From Streptomyces sp. RPA4-2 (GTDB taxonomy: Bacteria; Actinomycetota; Actinomycetes; Streptomycetales; Streptomycetaceae): a stretch of DNA of 64,000 bases. A program made the position numbers and the translations under genes. Below the pieces are notes generated by a model. It worked only from the letters and a program-made list of their open reading frames with translations. It made no database searches and had not been told where the DNA came from. Location: the NCBI RefSeq assembly GCF_012273515.2, contig NZ_CP050975.2, positions 5,146,001 to 5,210,000 of the forward strand, read 5' to 3'. Positions 1 to 9,323 of the stretch are shown here, one piece after another (position 1 is the first letter of the stretch; each line of letters starts with the position of its first letter).

Positions 1-308
1 ATCGGCGCGTCCGGCTTGTGGACGCAGACTTCGACTTCCCTTACCCCGTCGTGCTTCAGGCAGGCCTGGGCGATGCGCTCGGCGAGCGTCTCGATGAGGT
101 CGACGGGCTCGCCCTCGACGATGGCCACGACCTCCTCCGCCACGATGCCGTAGTGCACGGTCTTCGTCAGGTCGTCGTCGGCCGCGGCCGACCGGGTGTC
201 CAGGCCCAGCGACAGGTCGACGATGAAGGGCTGTCCCTCTTCGCGTTCCTTCTGGAAGACACCGTGGTGTCCGCGAGCCTTGAGGCCGCGCAGCGCGACA
301 CGATCCAC
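1..308 (-). CDS. folB: dihydroneopterin aldolase (3' end cut by window edge)
   Basis: FolB converts 7,8-dihydroneopterin to 6-hydroxymethyl-dihydropterin and glycolaldehyde in cytosolic folate synthesis. The reverse strand reads as a FolB protein from a GTG at 308: VDRVALRGLKARGHHGVF is the typical N-terminus, followed by the pattern around ETLAERIAQACL and VEVCVHKPDAPI. An AGGAG ribosome site lies 8-9 nt before the GTG. About 102 residues are present and roughly 15-20 should follow beyond base 1. It lies downstream of folP on the same strand, as expected for a folate cluster, and folK probably follows outside the window. Identity is firm; only the C-terminus is missing. Confidence 0.92.
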   Translation of the reverse strand, partial: MDRVALRGLKARGHHGVFQKEREEGQPFIVDLSLGLDTRSAAADDDLTKTVHYGIVAEEVVAIVEGEPVDLIETLAERIAQACLKHDGVREVEVCVHKPDAP

Positions 309-556
309 GCGAATCACTCCTGCAATCGTCGGTAGGGCCCGTCGTGCACCGCGTGCGGTCGGCACACCGGCCTTCGAACGAATCTACCTGCGGGCACTGA
401 CAGTGTTCGTCCGCGGGGGCGAGCGCCCACATGATGGTCACGAGGCTTCATCGGGTGTTTCCCCTGGGGAACGCCGGGCTCATGGGTCGGTAGCCGCCCA
501 TACCCGGTGGTTCGTGATTCCAACCACTCCTTGGTTCCGCCGGGCGTCCGGCCCAC

Positions 557-1051
557 TCAACCGGGTGTCTCCTCGTCCTCCTCCTCGCCGGATTCGGCGA
601 GGACGGGGGAGGCGTGGTGCGACCAGAGTTTCCAGCCGTCGTCCGTGCGCCGGAACACGTTCGTGGCGACCACCAGCTGGCCGACCAAGGGGCCGAGCTC
701 GTCGCTGTCGTCGGGCGCGGGGCCGCCGCTGAGGATGTTCTCGGTGCAGGTGACCAGCGCGGTGTCGCCGCCGACGGAGACGTGCACATCCGTGAGGAAG
801 AACTGGATGTACTCGGTGTTGGCCATGATCAGCGCGTACGAGCGCAGGACCTCGCCGCGGCCGTTGAGGACCGGCCAGCCGGGGTGGACGCAGGAGACCT
901 GCGCGTCCTCGCCGCCGACGTTGTCGGCGACGATGTCCAGGGGGGCCAGCCAGAGGGACGACAGCTCCTCGAAGTCGCCCCTCTCCAGTGCCTCGTAGAA
1001 TGCGGTGTTGGCGAGTTCGACCTGCTCGACATCGGTGCCGGGTGCGCTCAC
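557..1051 (-). CDS. NTF2-like / SnoaL-type small protein
   Basis: A 164-residue protein starting at a GTG (1051) whose first bases overlap the folP stop codon (GTGA), so the two genes are probably translationally coupled. The sequence has the cone-fold pattern of nuclear transport factor 2-like proteins: an N-terminal helix pair (ANTAFYEALERGDFEELSSLW), then VSCVHPGWPVLNGR, and a C-terminal strand region with WKLWSHHASP. Such domains serve as small enzymes (isomerases, cyclases) or binding scaffolds, so no reaction can be assigned. Linkage to folP and folB makes a folate-related role possible but unproven. The acidic tail is EEEDEE. Longer in-frame starts exist upstream inside folP but the overlap start fits best. 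Confidence 0.85.
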   Translation of the reverse strand: MSAPGTDVEQVELANTAFYEALERGDFEELSSLWLAPLDIVADNVGGEDAQVSCVHPGWPVLNGRGEVLRSYALIMANTEYIQFFLTDVHVSVGGDTALVTCTENILSGGPAPDDSDELGPLVGQLVVATNVFRRTDDGWKLWSHHASPVLAESGEEEDEETPG

Positions 1052-1908
1052 TGGGCTCCCTCGACGGCCCGGGCGACGCGTACCGCGTCCGCGGTGGCCC
1101 GTACCTCGTGGACACGGACCGCCCACGCGCCCTGGTGGGCGGCGAGCGCGGAGACGGCGGCGGTGGCGGCGTCCCGTTCGCGGGCCGGTGGCGGGGCGCC
1201 CTCCGGGCCCGCCAGGACGTGGCCGAGGAAGCGTTTGCGTGACGCGGCGACCAGGAGCGGACGGCCGAGTCCGCCCAGCCGGTCGAGGTGGGCGAGGAGC
1301 GTCAGATCGTGTGTGGAGTCCTTGGAGAAGCCGAGGCCCGGGTCGACGACGATCCGGTCGGGGCTGACGCCGCCGGCCAGCACGGCCTCCACGCGTGCGT
1401 GCAGCTCGTCGACGACTTCGGAGACGACGTCCGCGTAGGTCCCCCTGACGTTGCCGCCCTCCAGGAAGCCGCGCCAGTGCATGACCACGAAGGGGGCTCC
1501 CGCCGCGGCTACGGCGGAGATCATCGCGGGGTCGGCGAGGCCGCCGCTGACGTCGTTGACCAGGGCGGCTCCCGCGGCGAGCGCCCGTTCGGCGACGCTG
1601 GCGCGCATGGTGTCCACGGATACGGTGACGCCCTCGGAGGCCAGGCCCCGGACGACCGGGATCACCCGCTTGAGCTCTTCCGCCTCGTCGACACGGGAGG
1701 CGCCGGGGCGGGTGGACTCGCCGCCCACGTCCACCAGGTCGGCGCCCTCGGTGACCAGGTGGAGGCCGTGTTTGACGGCGGCCGTCGTGTCGAACCAGCG
1801 GCCGCCGTCCGAGAAGGAATCGGGCGTGACGTTGACGACTCCCATGACCGCGCAGCGGTCCCAGGTCGGCAGTCCCGCGACGTGGCCGCGCCGGCGCTCA
1901 GTGCTCAT
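1048..1908 (-). CDS. folP: dihydropteroate synthase
   Basis: A 286-residue DHPS that joins 6-hydroxymethyl-dihydropterin pyrophosphate to p-aminobenzoate; it is the sulfonamide target. All family signatures are visible: MGVVNVTPDSFSDGG at about 22-36, GGESTRPGA at 62-70, DPGLGFSKD near 193, the SRKRFLG loop near 226 and the C-terminal RVHE near 267. Length is normal. The ATG at 1908 gives a short basic N-terminus (MSTERRRGH) before the barrel. It is first in a minus-strand run followed by the overlapping NTF2-like gene and folB. Confidence 0.95.
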   Translation of the reverse strand: MSTERRRGHVAGLPTWDRCAVMGVVNVTPDSFSDGGRWFDTTAAVKHGLHLVTEGADLVDVGGESTRPGASRVDEAEELKRVIPVVRGLASEGVTVSVDTMRASVAERALAAGAALVNDVSGGLADPAMISAVAAAGAPFVVMHWRGFLEGGNVRGTYADVVSEVVDELHARVEAVLAGGVSPDRIVVDPGLGFSKDSTHDLTLLAHLDRLGGLGRPLLVAASRKRFLGHVLAGPEGAPPPARERDAATAAVSALAAHQGAWAVRVHEVRATADAVRVARAVEGAQ

Positions 1909-2095
1909 ACGTCCAGCCTAGGCCTCCGGTGCGGGCCGGATTCCTTCGCGGGTCGTCCCTGACCGGGGTCTTCGGGCCACCTCGCGGCCGGTTCGGGGGC
2001 CTTCCGCGGGCGCCCTCCACCAGTGCGGGCCCGCGTGGTCCGGGCGAGGGCCCCGGAGCTGGGGCAGGAGCCCTCGCGCGGGCCGGTCCACGCGG

Positions 2096-3925
2096 CTACG
2101 CCGCTCTGACCTCGCGCTCGGCCACCCCGTGCGCGCAGGGGCGCGGGGCCCGGACCCGGCGGCGGAGCAGGCCGGGAAGGGCCAGGGTCACGAAGCCCTC
2201 GGCCTGCATGGCGGCGAAGCCGATGCGGGGGAGGTCGCGGGAGGAGCCGTAGACGACGAAGCGCGGCTCCCAGCGCGGGCGGAACTTGGCGTTGAACTTG
2301 TACAGGGACTCGATCTGGAACCAGCGGGACAGGAAGACCAGCAGGCCCCTCCAAGCGCGCAGCACGGGCCCCGCGCCGATCTTCTCGCCGCGTGCCAGCG
2401 CCGAGCGGAACATCGCGAAGTTGAGCGAGATCCGCTGGATGCCGAGGCGGGGGGACGCCTCCAGGGCGGCCACGATGAGGAGTTCGTTCATGCCGGGGTC
2501 GGCGGCGCGGTCGCGCCGCATGAGGTCCAGGGAGACCCCGTCGGTGCCCCACGGGACGAAGTGGAGGACGGCCTTCAGGTCACCGTACGGGCCGGGTGCG
2601 TCGTCGGCCTTGTGGGCGGTGGCGATCAGACAGTCGCTGTCGGACGGGTCGCCTATGCGGCCGAGCGCCATGGAGAAGCCGCGCTCGGTGTCGGTGCCCC
2701 GCCACGCCTCCGAGGCGCGGCGTATCCGGTCCAGTTCGCCCTCGCTCAGGTCACGGATGCGCCGTACCCGGGTCTCGTAGCCAGCCCGCTCGATGCGTTT
2801 CACCATCTGGCGCACGTTGCGCATCGCGCGCCCGGCCAACGAGAAATCCGCGACGTCCACCACCGCCTCGTCGCCCAGTTCGAGGGCGTCGAGGCCGGTC
2901 TCCCGGGTCCACACCTCGCCGCCCGTCTCGGAGCAGCCCATCACGGCGGGGGTCCAGGAGTGGGCCTTGGCCTCGTCCATGAAGCGTTCGATGGCGCCGG
3001 GCCAGGCCTCGACGTCACCGATGGGGTCGCCGCTGGCCAGCATCACGCCGGAGACGACGCGGTAGGTGACGGCCGCCTTGCCGCTGGGCGAGAACACGAC
3101 GGCCTTGTCGCGGCGGAGCGCGAAGTGACCGAGCGAGTCGCGGCCGCCGTGTTTGTCGAGGAGGGTCCGCAGCCGGGTCTCGTCGTCCTCGGTGAGGCGG
3201 GCGGCGGGGTGTTCGGGGCGGAAGGCCAGATAGATCGTCGTGACGGCGGTCAGCCAGCCGAGCGCGCCGAGCGAGAAGGCGACGGTCCAGGAGGTGGGTC
3301 CGGCGTAGTCGACGGGGCCCTCGAAGCCGAACAGGCCGTACAGCACGTGGGCGAGGCGGTCGGCCAGGCTCGGGTCACCGACCATCCGGTCCTCGTGGAC
3401 GCTGACGATGACCAGTCCGAGGACGAGGGAGCCGGCTCCCATGAGGACGAAGTTCGCGAGGGCCCGCCAGCGGCTGCGTGGATCGGGCAGGGCGGCGAAC
3501 TCGCTGCGGTGGCGCAGCAGCGGTGCGAGCAGCGCCAGGGAGATGACGACGCCGATGAGCGAATGGCGGTACGCGAACTGGGCGACGGCGCCGGCCGGCA
3601 GCAGCACCACGGCGGCGCGCCACGCCCGGCGCTTGCGGCGGCGCAGTCCATGGGCGAGGAGCAGCAGGAGCACGCCCGCGCTGAGCGACAGCGCCGCGGC
3701 GAAGGGGCCGAACGAGCCCGGCAGCACCTCGGCCATGGCGTGCATACGGCTGCGCCGGAAGCGCGGGAAGACGCCGGCGGCGATGTCCAGGACCCCTACG
3801 AGCGTGCAGGCCCTGGCGACGAGGGCGGGGACGGCCTCAGGGCGGGGACCACGGACTATGCGTCGCGTCCCACCTGTTCGGTCTGGAACCCCACCCGACA
3901 ATTCCCCATCTATCCTGACAGACAT
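2096..3925 (-). CDS. DUF2156 / MprF-like phosphatidylglycerol lysyltransferase-domain membrane protein
   Basis: An integral membrane protein of 609 residues if started at the ATG at 3925 (MSVRIDGELSGG); an in-frame ATG at 3985, with an AGAGGG site, would add 20 residues. The N-terminal half has about six hydrophobic helices (for example FAAALSLSAGVLLLLLAHGL and FVLMGAGSLVLGLVIVSV). The C-terminal half is the GNAT-like DUF2156 domain of aminoacyl-phosphatidylglycerol synthases, with GDPIGDVEAWPGAIERF and the end motif SLYKFNAKFRPRWEPRFVVY. MprF-type proteins transfer lysine or alanine from tRNA to membrane lipids; actinobacterial relatives have varied substrates, so the acceptor and donor are not known here. 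It is divergent from the esterase gene at 4127. Confidence 0.85.
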   Translation of the reverse strand: MSVRIDGELSGGVPDRTGGTRRIVRGPRPEAVPALVARACTLVGVLDIAAGVFPRFRRSRMHAMAEVLPGSFGPFAAALSLSAGVLLLLLAHGLRRRKRRAWRAAVVLLPAGAVAQFAYRHSLIGVVISLALLAPLLRHRSEFAALPDPRSRWRALANFVLMGAGSLVLGLVIVSVHEDRMVGDPSLADRLAHVLYGLFGFEGPVDYAGPTSWTVAFSLGALGWLTAVTTIYLAFRPEHPAARLTEDDETRLRTLLDKHGGRDSLGHFALRRDKAVVFSPSGKAAVTYRVVSGVMLASGDPIGDVEAWPGAIERFMDEAKAHSWTPAVMGCSETGGEVWTRETGLDALELGDEAVVDVADFSLAGRAMRNVRQMVKRIERAGYETRVRRIRDLSEGELDRIRRASEAWRGTDTERGFSMALGRIGDPSDSDCLIATAHKADDAPGPYGDLKAVLHFVPWGTDGVSLDLMRRDRAADPGMNELLIVAALEASPRLGIQRISLNFAMFRSALARGEKIGAGPVLRAWRGLLVFLSRWFQIESLYKFNAKFRPRWEPRFVVYGSSRDLPRIGFAAMQAEGFVTLALPGLLRRRVRAPRPCAHGVAEREVRAA

Positions 3926-4126
3926 CGCATCCCGTAGTTCTGCGAGAGACCTTGATTCCGGTGCCATTCCGGCATCCGGCGACATTGCGCCCTCTAGGAC
4001 GGTGTCTTGGGGGGTCAGGTTCACTCCCCATCGGAAAGCCGGTCCAAAAGGCAAGGAAAGTCCGGGGCAAGCTCCTGCGAAGGTGCAGGGCGCGCCCGGG
4101 ACGGGAAGCGCAGGCGGGAACAGTCC

Positions 4127-5251
4127 ATGGGTCTCACAAGCAACAAGGTGCTGGTGTTGGTGATCTTGTTCGCCGTGCTGCTGTTCGTCGGCACGGTGTG
4201 GTGGTGGCCGCGGCTGGCACGGCGCAACTGGCGGGCCGTCGGCGGACGGATCGGCCTGCTACTGGTCACGCAGGTGGCGGTCTTCGCCTCGATCGGTCTC
4301 TTCGCCAACCAGGCGTTCGGGTTCTACGCGAGCTGGGCCGACCTCCTCGGCCGGGAGAGCGGCCAGGGTGTGGTGGTCGACCATTCGGGCCGCGGGACCG
4401 GCGGCCCTCTTCAGGTCGTCGACACCCGGCAGGTGAATGTGTCGGGCGGTTCCCGGCCGCAGATCGGCGGCCAGATCCAGAAGGTCGACATCGTCGGCCG
4501 TACGACGCACATCGCCACCCCGGCGTACGTCTATCTGCCCCCTGAGTACTTCCAGTCGCGCTACCGCACCCGCACCTTCCCGGCGACCACGGTCCTCACC
4601 GGATACCCGGGCACCGCGGAGGCGCTCATCAAGGGGCTGCACTATCCGCAGACGGCCCACGAGTTGGCCAAGGACGGCAGGATGCAGCCGATGATCCTGG
4701 TCATGATGCGGCCCACCGTCGCGCCGCCGCGGGACACCGAGTGTGTGGACATCCCGGGCGGACCGCAGACCGAGTCCTTCTTCGCCAAGGACCTTCCCGA
4801 GGTCGTGGGGGCCCACTACAGGGTGGGCAGGAGGCCCGGGAGCTGGGGCATCGTGGGCGACTCCACGGGCGGGTACTGCGCGCTGAAACTGGCCATGCAC
4901 CACCCCGAGACGTACGCCGCCGGGGCGGGCCTGTCGCCCTACTACGAGGCGCCGATCGACCCGACGACGGGCGACCTCTTCCACGGGGACCGGCTGCTGC
5001 GCAACTCGGCCGACCTGCGCTGGTACCTGCGGCACAAGGCGGCGCCCCACACGTCGCTGCTGGTCACCACCAGCAAGGTGGGCGAGCACAACTACCGGGA
5101 CACGCTGCGGTTCATCGACCAGGTGAAGGCCACCGGGCGCACCGGGATCGCGTCGATCATCCTCGACAGCGGTGGTCACAATTTCAACACGTGGCGAAGG
5201 GAGATCCCGGGGACGCTGCAGTGGATCAGCGGGATACTGAGCGACCGCTGA
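4127..5251 (+). CDS. membrane-anchored esterase (esterase D / antigen 85-like alpha/beta hydrolase)
   Basis: A 374-residue protein with two N-terminal membrane helices (about 5-25 and 38-60), then an outward-facing alpha/beta hydrolase domain of the putative esterase family (PF00756). The nucleophile elbow reads GDSTGG with Ser at about 246, and the likely catalytic His (GGHNFNTW) is near 351. PF00756 contains mycolyltransferases and many esterases; streptomycetes lack mycolic acids, so a lipid or peptide ester hydrolase at the cell surface is more likely. The start ATG at 4127 gives the short cytosolic segment expected before the first helix. Upstream in-frame sequence is basic and not conserved in style. 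Confidence 0.85.
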   Translation: MGLTSNKVLVLVILFAVLLFVGTVWWWPRLARRNWRAVGGRIGLLLVTQVAVFASIGLFANQAFGFYASWADLLGRESGQGVVVDHSGRGTGGPLQVVDTRQVNVSGGSRPQIGGQIQKVDIVGRTTHIATPAYVYLPPEYFQSRYRTRTFPATTVLTGYPGTAEALIKGLHYPQTAHELAKDGRMQPMILVMMRPTVAPPRDTECVDIPGGPQTESFFAKDLPEVVGAHYRVGRRPGSWGIVGDSTGGYCALKLAMHHPETYAAGAGLSPYYEAPIDPTTGDLFHGDRLLRNSADLRWYLRHKAAPHTSLLVTTSKVGEHNYRDTLRFIDQVKATGRTGIASIILDSGGHNFNTWRREIPGTLQWISGILSDR

Positions 5252-5620
5252 CGGCCCCTCCGGGGACCGCCGACCGCCCCTCCGGGGAGTACGAACGGCT
5301 CGGCGGAGAAGATCCGGAGAATTCCCGCCGACTGTTTCGCGGTGCCTTCTCCGGTCGTTCCGCCGCCTATTCGGCGAGAAACGCGACCTCAAAGCGCTTT
5401 CGGAAAGACGAAGGGTCCGGACGAAGGGCCGGGCCGAAGGATCAGGACGAAGAGGCTGATCAACAACGAGCGGCGCTCGCGGGCATGCGGGGCATGCGGC
5501 GGCCCTTTAGGGGCGAGTGGTCACCCTGGGGACTGCCGGGGCGTTGCGAAGGTTTCGGGGTGGCTGTGTTTTTACCGGGCGGGGCTCCAAGATTCGCCTA
5601 CGCGCGGTAAGTTTCTGGCC
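5252..5620 (+). other. intergenic region, no convincing gene
   Basis: A 369-base gap between the esterase and the coiled-coil gene. It holds a short direct repeat with the core GCCCCTCCGGGGA (near 5253-5300), which can form small hairpins and may help end the esterase transcript. Several open frames cross it but none has coding-style third-position bias with a plausible start. No RNA gene was recognised. Confidence 0.5.
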
Positions 5621-7261
5621 ATGCCACGTGGACGTCACCGCCATTCCCCGCCTCTGCACAGGCTGCTGCCTCCCTCGGCCATCGCGGGCGTCTCGCTCGT
5701 CTGTGCCGTGGGTCCCTGGCTGTTCACGGAGCCAGGTGTGCTCCGCCTGCTGGCAGCGGGCGCCGCGGTGACCGCTGTCGCCGGCGCCGTCGTCATGCGC
5801 AGCTGGGACACGGCCGCGGGCAAGCGGGTCGCGGACCTCACGCGCGCGCGTGCGAGCGACGAGTGGCGCCACGAGGAGCGCGTCGCCGAACTGGAGACGG
5901 ATCTCGACGAGTCGCGCGAGCTGCGCACCAAGCTCGAACACAACCTGCGGGCCAAGCGCGTGGAGCTGGCGGGCCTGCGCAACGAGCACGCGGCGCTGCT
6001 GCGGCGGTACGCCACGGCGGAGACCGAGCGGGCGAGCGCCCTGGAGGGCCGTCGGCTGCTCGAGATAGAGACCACGGCTCCCGCGCGTGAGCTGACCGCC
6101 GCGGGGGAGCCGGCGCGGTCCGAGGACTCCGCGGAGCCGGAGACCGAAGGAGCCGACTCGGCGGAGACGCCCGCGGACGTGGCCGACGCGGGCGAGTGCA
6201 CGGACGCGCGGGCGACGGCGGAGGAGCCGGAGAAGACGGAGGAGGCGGCCGTCGAGAAGGCGGCAGACGAGGAGTCGGCAGCCGGGGCGGCGGACGCGTC
6301 CGAGGGTCCCGAGGCCTTCTCGCTTACCGGGTCGTCGCTCTTCCTGCGGGCCGACGCGGCGCTCAGCCGGATCGCGGGCGGTGCCGCGGAGGCCGACGTC
6401 CCGGACGCGGACGCGGACGCGGAGGCCGACACCGACGCCGGCTCGGCCGCGGACACCGCCTCCGCCGCCGAGGGTGCTGACGCCGCCGACGATGACGCCC
6501 ACGGTGATGCGGGCGACGCCACCGAACCGACCGCGGACTCCGATCCCGAGCCGGACCCCGACCCCGAGGCCGAGTCCGTGCCGGAGGACGACGACGCCGG
6601 TGCCTCCGCGGGTGCCGAGCCCGGCGACTCACCGGCGGACGGGTCCGCGCACGACGCCCCCGTGACCCCGGCGACCCCCGCGAGCCCCCCTGAGCCTCTT
6701 GGACGAGCAGCCCGCGCGAGCCGACGCCGCCGCGTCCGCGCACGGAGCCGGGGAGCGGACGGACGGGACACGGCTTAAGCGACGACGCCCGAGGCGGCCG
6801 ACGAGCACGCGCGCACGGACACCGTTCCCGCGCCCCCGCAGACCCCCGTTCCCGCTCCCACCGCCGCTCACGCGAAGGCGTCCGCGGTGGCCGAGGAGGC
6901 GGCCCACTCCGCGCAGCCGGTGAAGCCCGCCAAGCCCGTGCGTCCCTCCGGGCACTTCACCGTGCCGACCGCGGTGGCCGTCGTGCCGACCGCGCCCGCG
7001 CGGCGCCCGTCCGTCGAGGGCGGATTCGACTTCTTCGGTACGCAGCAGGGGTCGTCGCCCGAGGCGATGGCGTCCGTGCAGAACGAGGACCTCGCCGACG
7101 TGGTCGGCCAGGAGGCGCTCGCCCTGCACAAGGCCGAGGCCGAGGCCGGTTTCAAGCCCGTCGACGAGGGGTCCCGCGGGGTCGGCCAGGTCATCGACCT
7201 GACGGCGCACGACGAGACCGAGCACATCGACGTGGGCGTGCTGCGGAGCGCGGTTTCCTGA
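5621..7261 (+). CDS. acidic coiled-coil membrane protein, interrupted by two compensating frameshifts
   Basis: Begins at ATG 5621 (MPRGRHRHSPPL). Two hydrophobic helices at about 20-60 are followed by a clear coiled coil (about 75-150, DLTRARASDEWRHEERVAEL onward) and then a long Ala/Asp/Glu-rich tail. The frame closes at a TAA at 6776-6778. However, the same reading frame resumes at 6779 and runs to 7261 with a structured C-terminus (GGFDFFGTQQG ... VIDLTAHDETEHIDVGVLRSAVS). Between about 6690 and 6770 the coding character switches to the +1 frame (LDEQPARADAAASAHGAGER). One extra base in the C run near 6690 and one missing base near 6765-6778 would restore a single ORF of about 546 residues. 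The function is unknown; the architecture suggests an envelope or cell-division-associated scaffold. Confidence 0.7.
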
Positions 7262-7301
7262 CCGTGTCCCCCACCGCCTGAGGCATCAGGGTCGCGCGTA
7301 A

Positions 7302-7336
7302 CGGGAGGGCAGTGGCACCGAGCCGCTGCCCTCCCG
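7302..7336. terminator. bidirectional terminator hairpin
   Basis: CGGGAGGGCAG at 7302-7312 pairs perfectly with CTGCCCTCCCG at 7326-7336 around a 13-base loop. It sits between the converging coiled-coil gene and the PH-domain operon. There is no T tract, which is usual in streptomycetes. Confidence 0.7.
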
Positions 7337-7404
7337 CCGTCAGGCCCCACGACGCCTCCCCCCGAGGCCCCCCGCGCCCTCGCCGCCCAGGCCTCCGCGC
7401 CAGG

Positions 7405-7470
7405 CCGTGCGGGTCACGCCATCCAGCCGTGCGGGTCATGCGATCCAGCCGTGCGGGTCATGCCATCCAG
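7405..7470. repeat. three tandem 22-bp repeats
   Basis: Three adjacent copies (7405-7426, 7427-7448, 7449-7470) of a unit beginning CCGTGCGGGTCA and ending CATCCAG, differing by one or two bases. The last copy contains the stop codon and the final codons (WMA) of the PH-domain gene at 7458-8792, so the array looks like amplification of that gene's 3' end. Confidence 0.85.
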
Positions 7471-8792
7471 CGGTCCGGCCGGGCCTCCCGCCGCCCCGTC
7501 CGTGACCGGTCCGCCTGCGCCTGAAGAAGCTCCGCGGCCTCCGGGGCGCGGCGCAGCCGAGCCGTCACCGTCTTGCCGGCCCCGGTGTCCACATGGACGT
7601 CGGCGAGGCCGTGGAAGCGTTTCCAGGGCCCCTGCGTCAGCCGGACGCTCTGGACCTTCGCATGGGGTACGAGGGAGAGGCTGCGGCGCAGCAGGCCGTG
7701 GCGGGTGGCGAACACGGTGTCGGTGACGGCGATCCCGTACCCCCGCCACCAGAACGGCACGCACCACCCGGCCCGGCGCGGCGGCCGGGACAGGGCGGAC
7801 GGCACCGTCACTCCCGGCAGCACGCCCGCGACCACCGCCTCGGCGACCTCGCGCGGGGCGACCGGCACGAGGACGGAGTTGGACGACCCCGCCACGTCCA
7901 GCTCGACCCGTACCCACCCGCGCCGCCGCCACAGCAGCGGTTCGATGATCCGTACGGTCTGCACGCGCCCCGGCGGCACCGTCTCGTGCGTACGGTCGAG
8001 GAGGCCGTGGTCGATGCGGAGCCCGTCGGGGGAGTCGCCCACCGTCCAGTCGTACTCGCCGACGAACCGGCCCACGCTGCTCGCGCCCGCGGCGCCGAGC
8101 AGCGGCACCCCGGTCGCGAGGACCGACCACACGCTGTGGGTGGCGAACCAGAGCACGGGCGGTACGACGAGCGCGGCGGCCAGGGAGCCCCAGGTGGCGC
8201 CGGTGAGGACCAGGGAGACGGCCAGGACGCCCGCCGGGACGTGCAGCAGCCGCCGTACCGGGGCCTCGCCGACCTCGTGCGCCGTCTCCGGGGCGAAACC
8301 GGCCGCCCGGGCGAGGAGTTCGGCGCGCAGGGCGCGGGCGTCGTCCTCGCCGAGGAAGGCGAGTTCGTCCTTCTTGTGCGTCCCCACGACATCGAGTTTG
8401 AGTTTGGTGACACCCGCCACGCGGGCCAGCAGCGGCTGGGTGACGTCGACGGCCTGGAGGCGGTCGAGCCGGATGTGCGCGGTACGCCGGAAGAACAGGC
8501 CGGTGCGGATGCGCAGTTCCGTCTCGGTCACCGCGAAGTGCGTGAACCACCAGCTGAGGAAGCCGTAGAGGGCGGCCGCCGGGACGATCACGGCGAGCCC
8601 GATGAGCAGCGCCGTCGTCGTCAGCCGGGTCAGCTGCTCCTGCGCCTGATCGGGGTCGTGGACGGCCCAGCCGGCTATCACGGCGACGGGCGCCCAGGCC
8701 CTCCGGAACGGCGTCACGGGGTGCAGCCGCCGCTCGACCAGCGGCTTCTCCTCCCGCGCGGCGTCCTGCGGGCCCGGCGCCGGCGTCGTCAC
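7458..8792 (-). CDS. PH (bPH2)-domain membrane protein, YdbT-like
   Basis: A 444-residue membrane protein with two or three copies of the bacterial PH-like module (PF03703). The first follows a membrane hairpin ([23 protein letters not shown]) with [29 protein letters not shown]; a second begins near [34 protein letters not shown], and a third near [23 protein letters not shown]. This is the layout of B. subtilis YdbT. The start overlaps the stop of the shorter YdbS-like partner by 4 bp. YdbS/YdbT pairs are membrane proteins linked to protection against certain bacteriocins in Bacillus; the role in Streptomyces is not known. The 3' end carries a tandem repeat. Confidence 0.88.
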   Translation of the reverse strand: MTTPAPGPQDAAREEKPLVERRLHPVTPFRRAWAPVAVIAGWAVHDPDQAQEQLTRLTTTALLIGLAVIVPAAALYGFLSWWFTHFAVTETELRIRTGLFFRRTAHIRLDRLQAVDVTQPLLARVAGVTKLKLDVVGTHKKDELAFLGEDDARALRAELLARAAGFAPETAHEVGEAPVRRLLHVPAGVLAVSLVLTGATWGSLAAALVVPPVLWFATHSVWSVLATGVPLLGAAGASSVGRFVGEYDWTVGDSPDGLRIDHGLLDRTHETVPPGRVQTVRIIEPLLWRRRGWVRVELDVAGSSNSVLVPVAPREVAEAVVAGVLPGVTVPSALSRPPRRAGWCVPFWWRGYGIAVTDTVFATRHGLLRRSLSLVPHAKVQSVRLTQGPWKRFHGLADVHVDTGAGKTVTARLRRAPEAAELLQAQADRSRTGRREARPDRWMA

Positions 8793-9292
8793 AGCCCCGC
8801 CGATCGGGCCTCGCCCAGCTCGGTCAGCCGGTCGCGCAGCCGCTCGGCCTCGGCCGGGTCCAGACCCGGGATGCGGGCGTCCGTCGCCGCGGCCGCCGTG
8901 TGCAGCTGCACGCTCGCGAGCCCGAAGTGCCGCTCGACGGGGCCGGAGGTCACCTCGACCAGCTGCATCCGGCCGTACGGCACCACGGTCTCCTCACGGA
9001 ACAGCACCCCCCGGCTGATCAGCAGGTCGTCCGCGCGCTCGGCGTACCGCCAGGAGCGCCAGTTGCGCCCCAGCATCCGCCAGCCCCAGCCCAGCAGAGC
9101 GAGCGGCAGCAGGGCGAAGGCGGCCCAGACCGGCCCCGCGAGCAGCCCCGGCAGGAGGGCCACGGCGATCGTCAGCAGCCCCAGCCACACCACCAGCAGC
9201 AGCCGGCGCATCCGCAGCAGACCCGGCGGCAGCCCGGTCCAGACAGGCTCCGAGGCGGTGTCGACCGCGGCTTCCGTGCTCCGCTTTTCCAT
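8789..9292 (-). CDS. PH (bPH2)-domain membrane protein, YdbS-like
   Basis: A 167-residue protein from ATG 9292 (MEKRSTEA) with two membrane helices ([20 protein letters not shown], then [18 protein letters not shown]) and one PF03703 module ([50 protein letters not shown]). It is the short first gene of the YdbS-YdbT pair, coupled to the longer partner by an ATGA overlap. Only 31 bp separate its start from the divergent nuoD2 start, so its promoter must overlap that of nuoD2 and the transcript is probably leaderless or nearly so. Confidence 0.88.
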   Translation of the reverse strand: MEKRSTEAAVDTASEPVWTGLPPGLLRMRRLLLVVWLGLLTIAVALLPGLLAGPVWAAFALLPLALLGWGWRMLGRNWRSWRYAERADDLLISRGVLFREETVVPYGRMQLVEVTSGPVERHFGLASVQLHTAAAATDARIPGLDPAEAERLRDRLTELGEARSAGL

Positions 9293-9323
9293 GCCGCAAG
9301 GGTACGTACGCCAGACTGTGTCC

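Noticed and set aside
2129..3937. 602-codon plus-strand frame opposite the DUF2156 gene
   Set aside because: The minus strand encodes a clear membrane protein with family motifs; this is its shadow.
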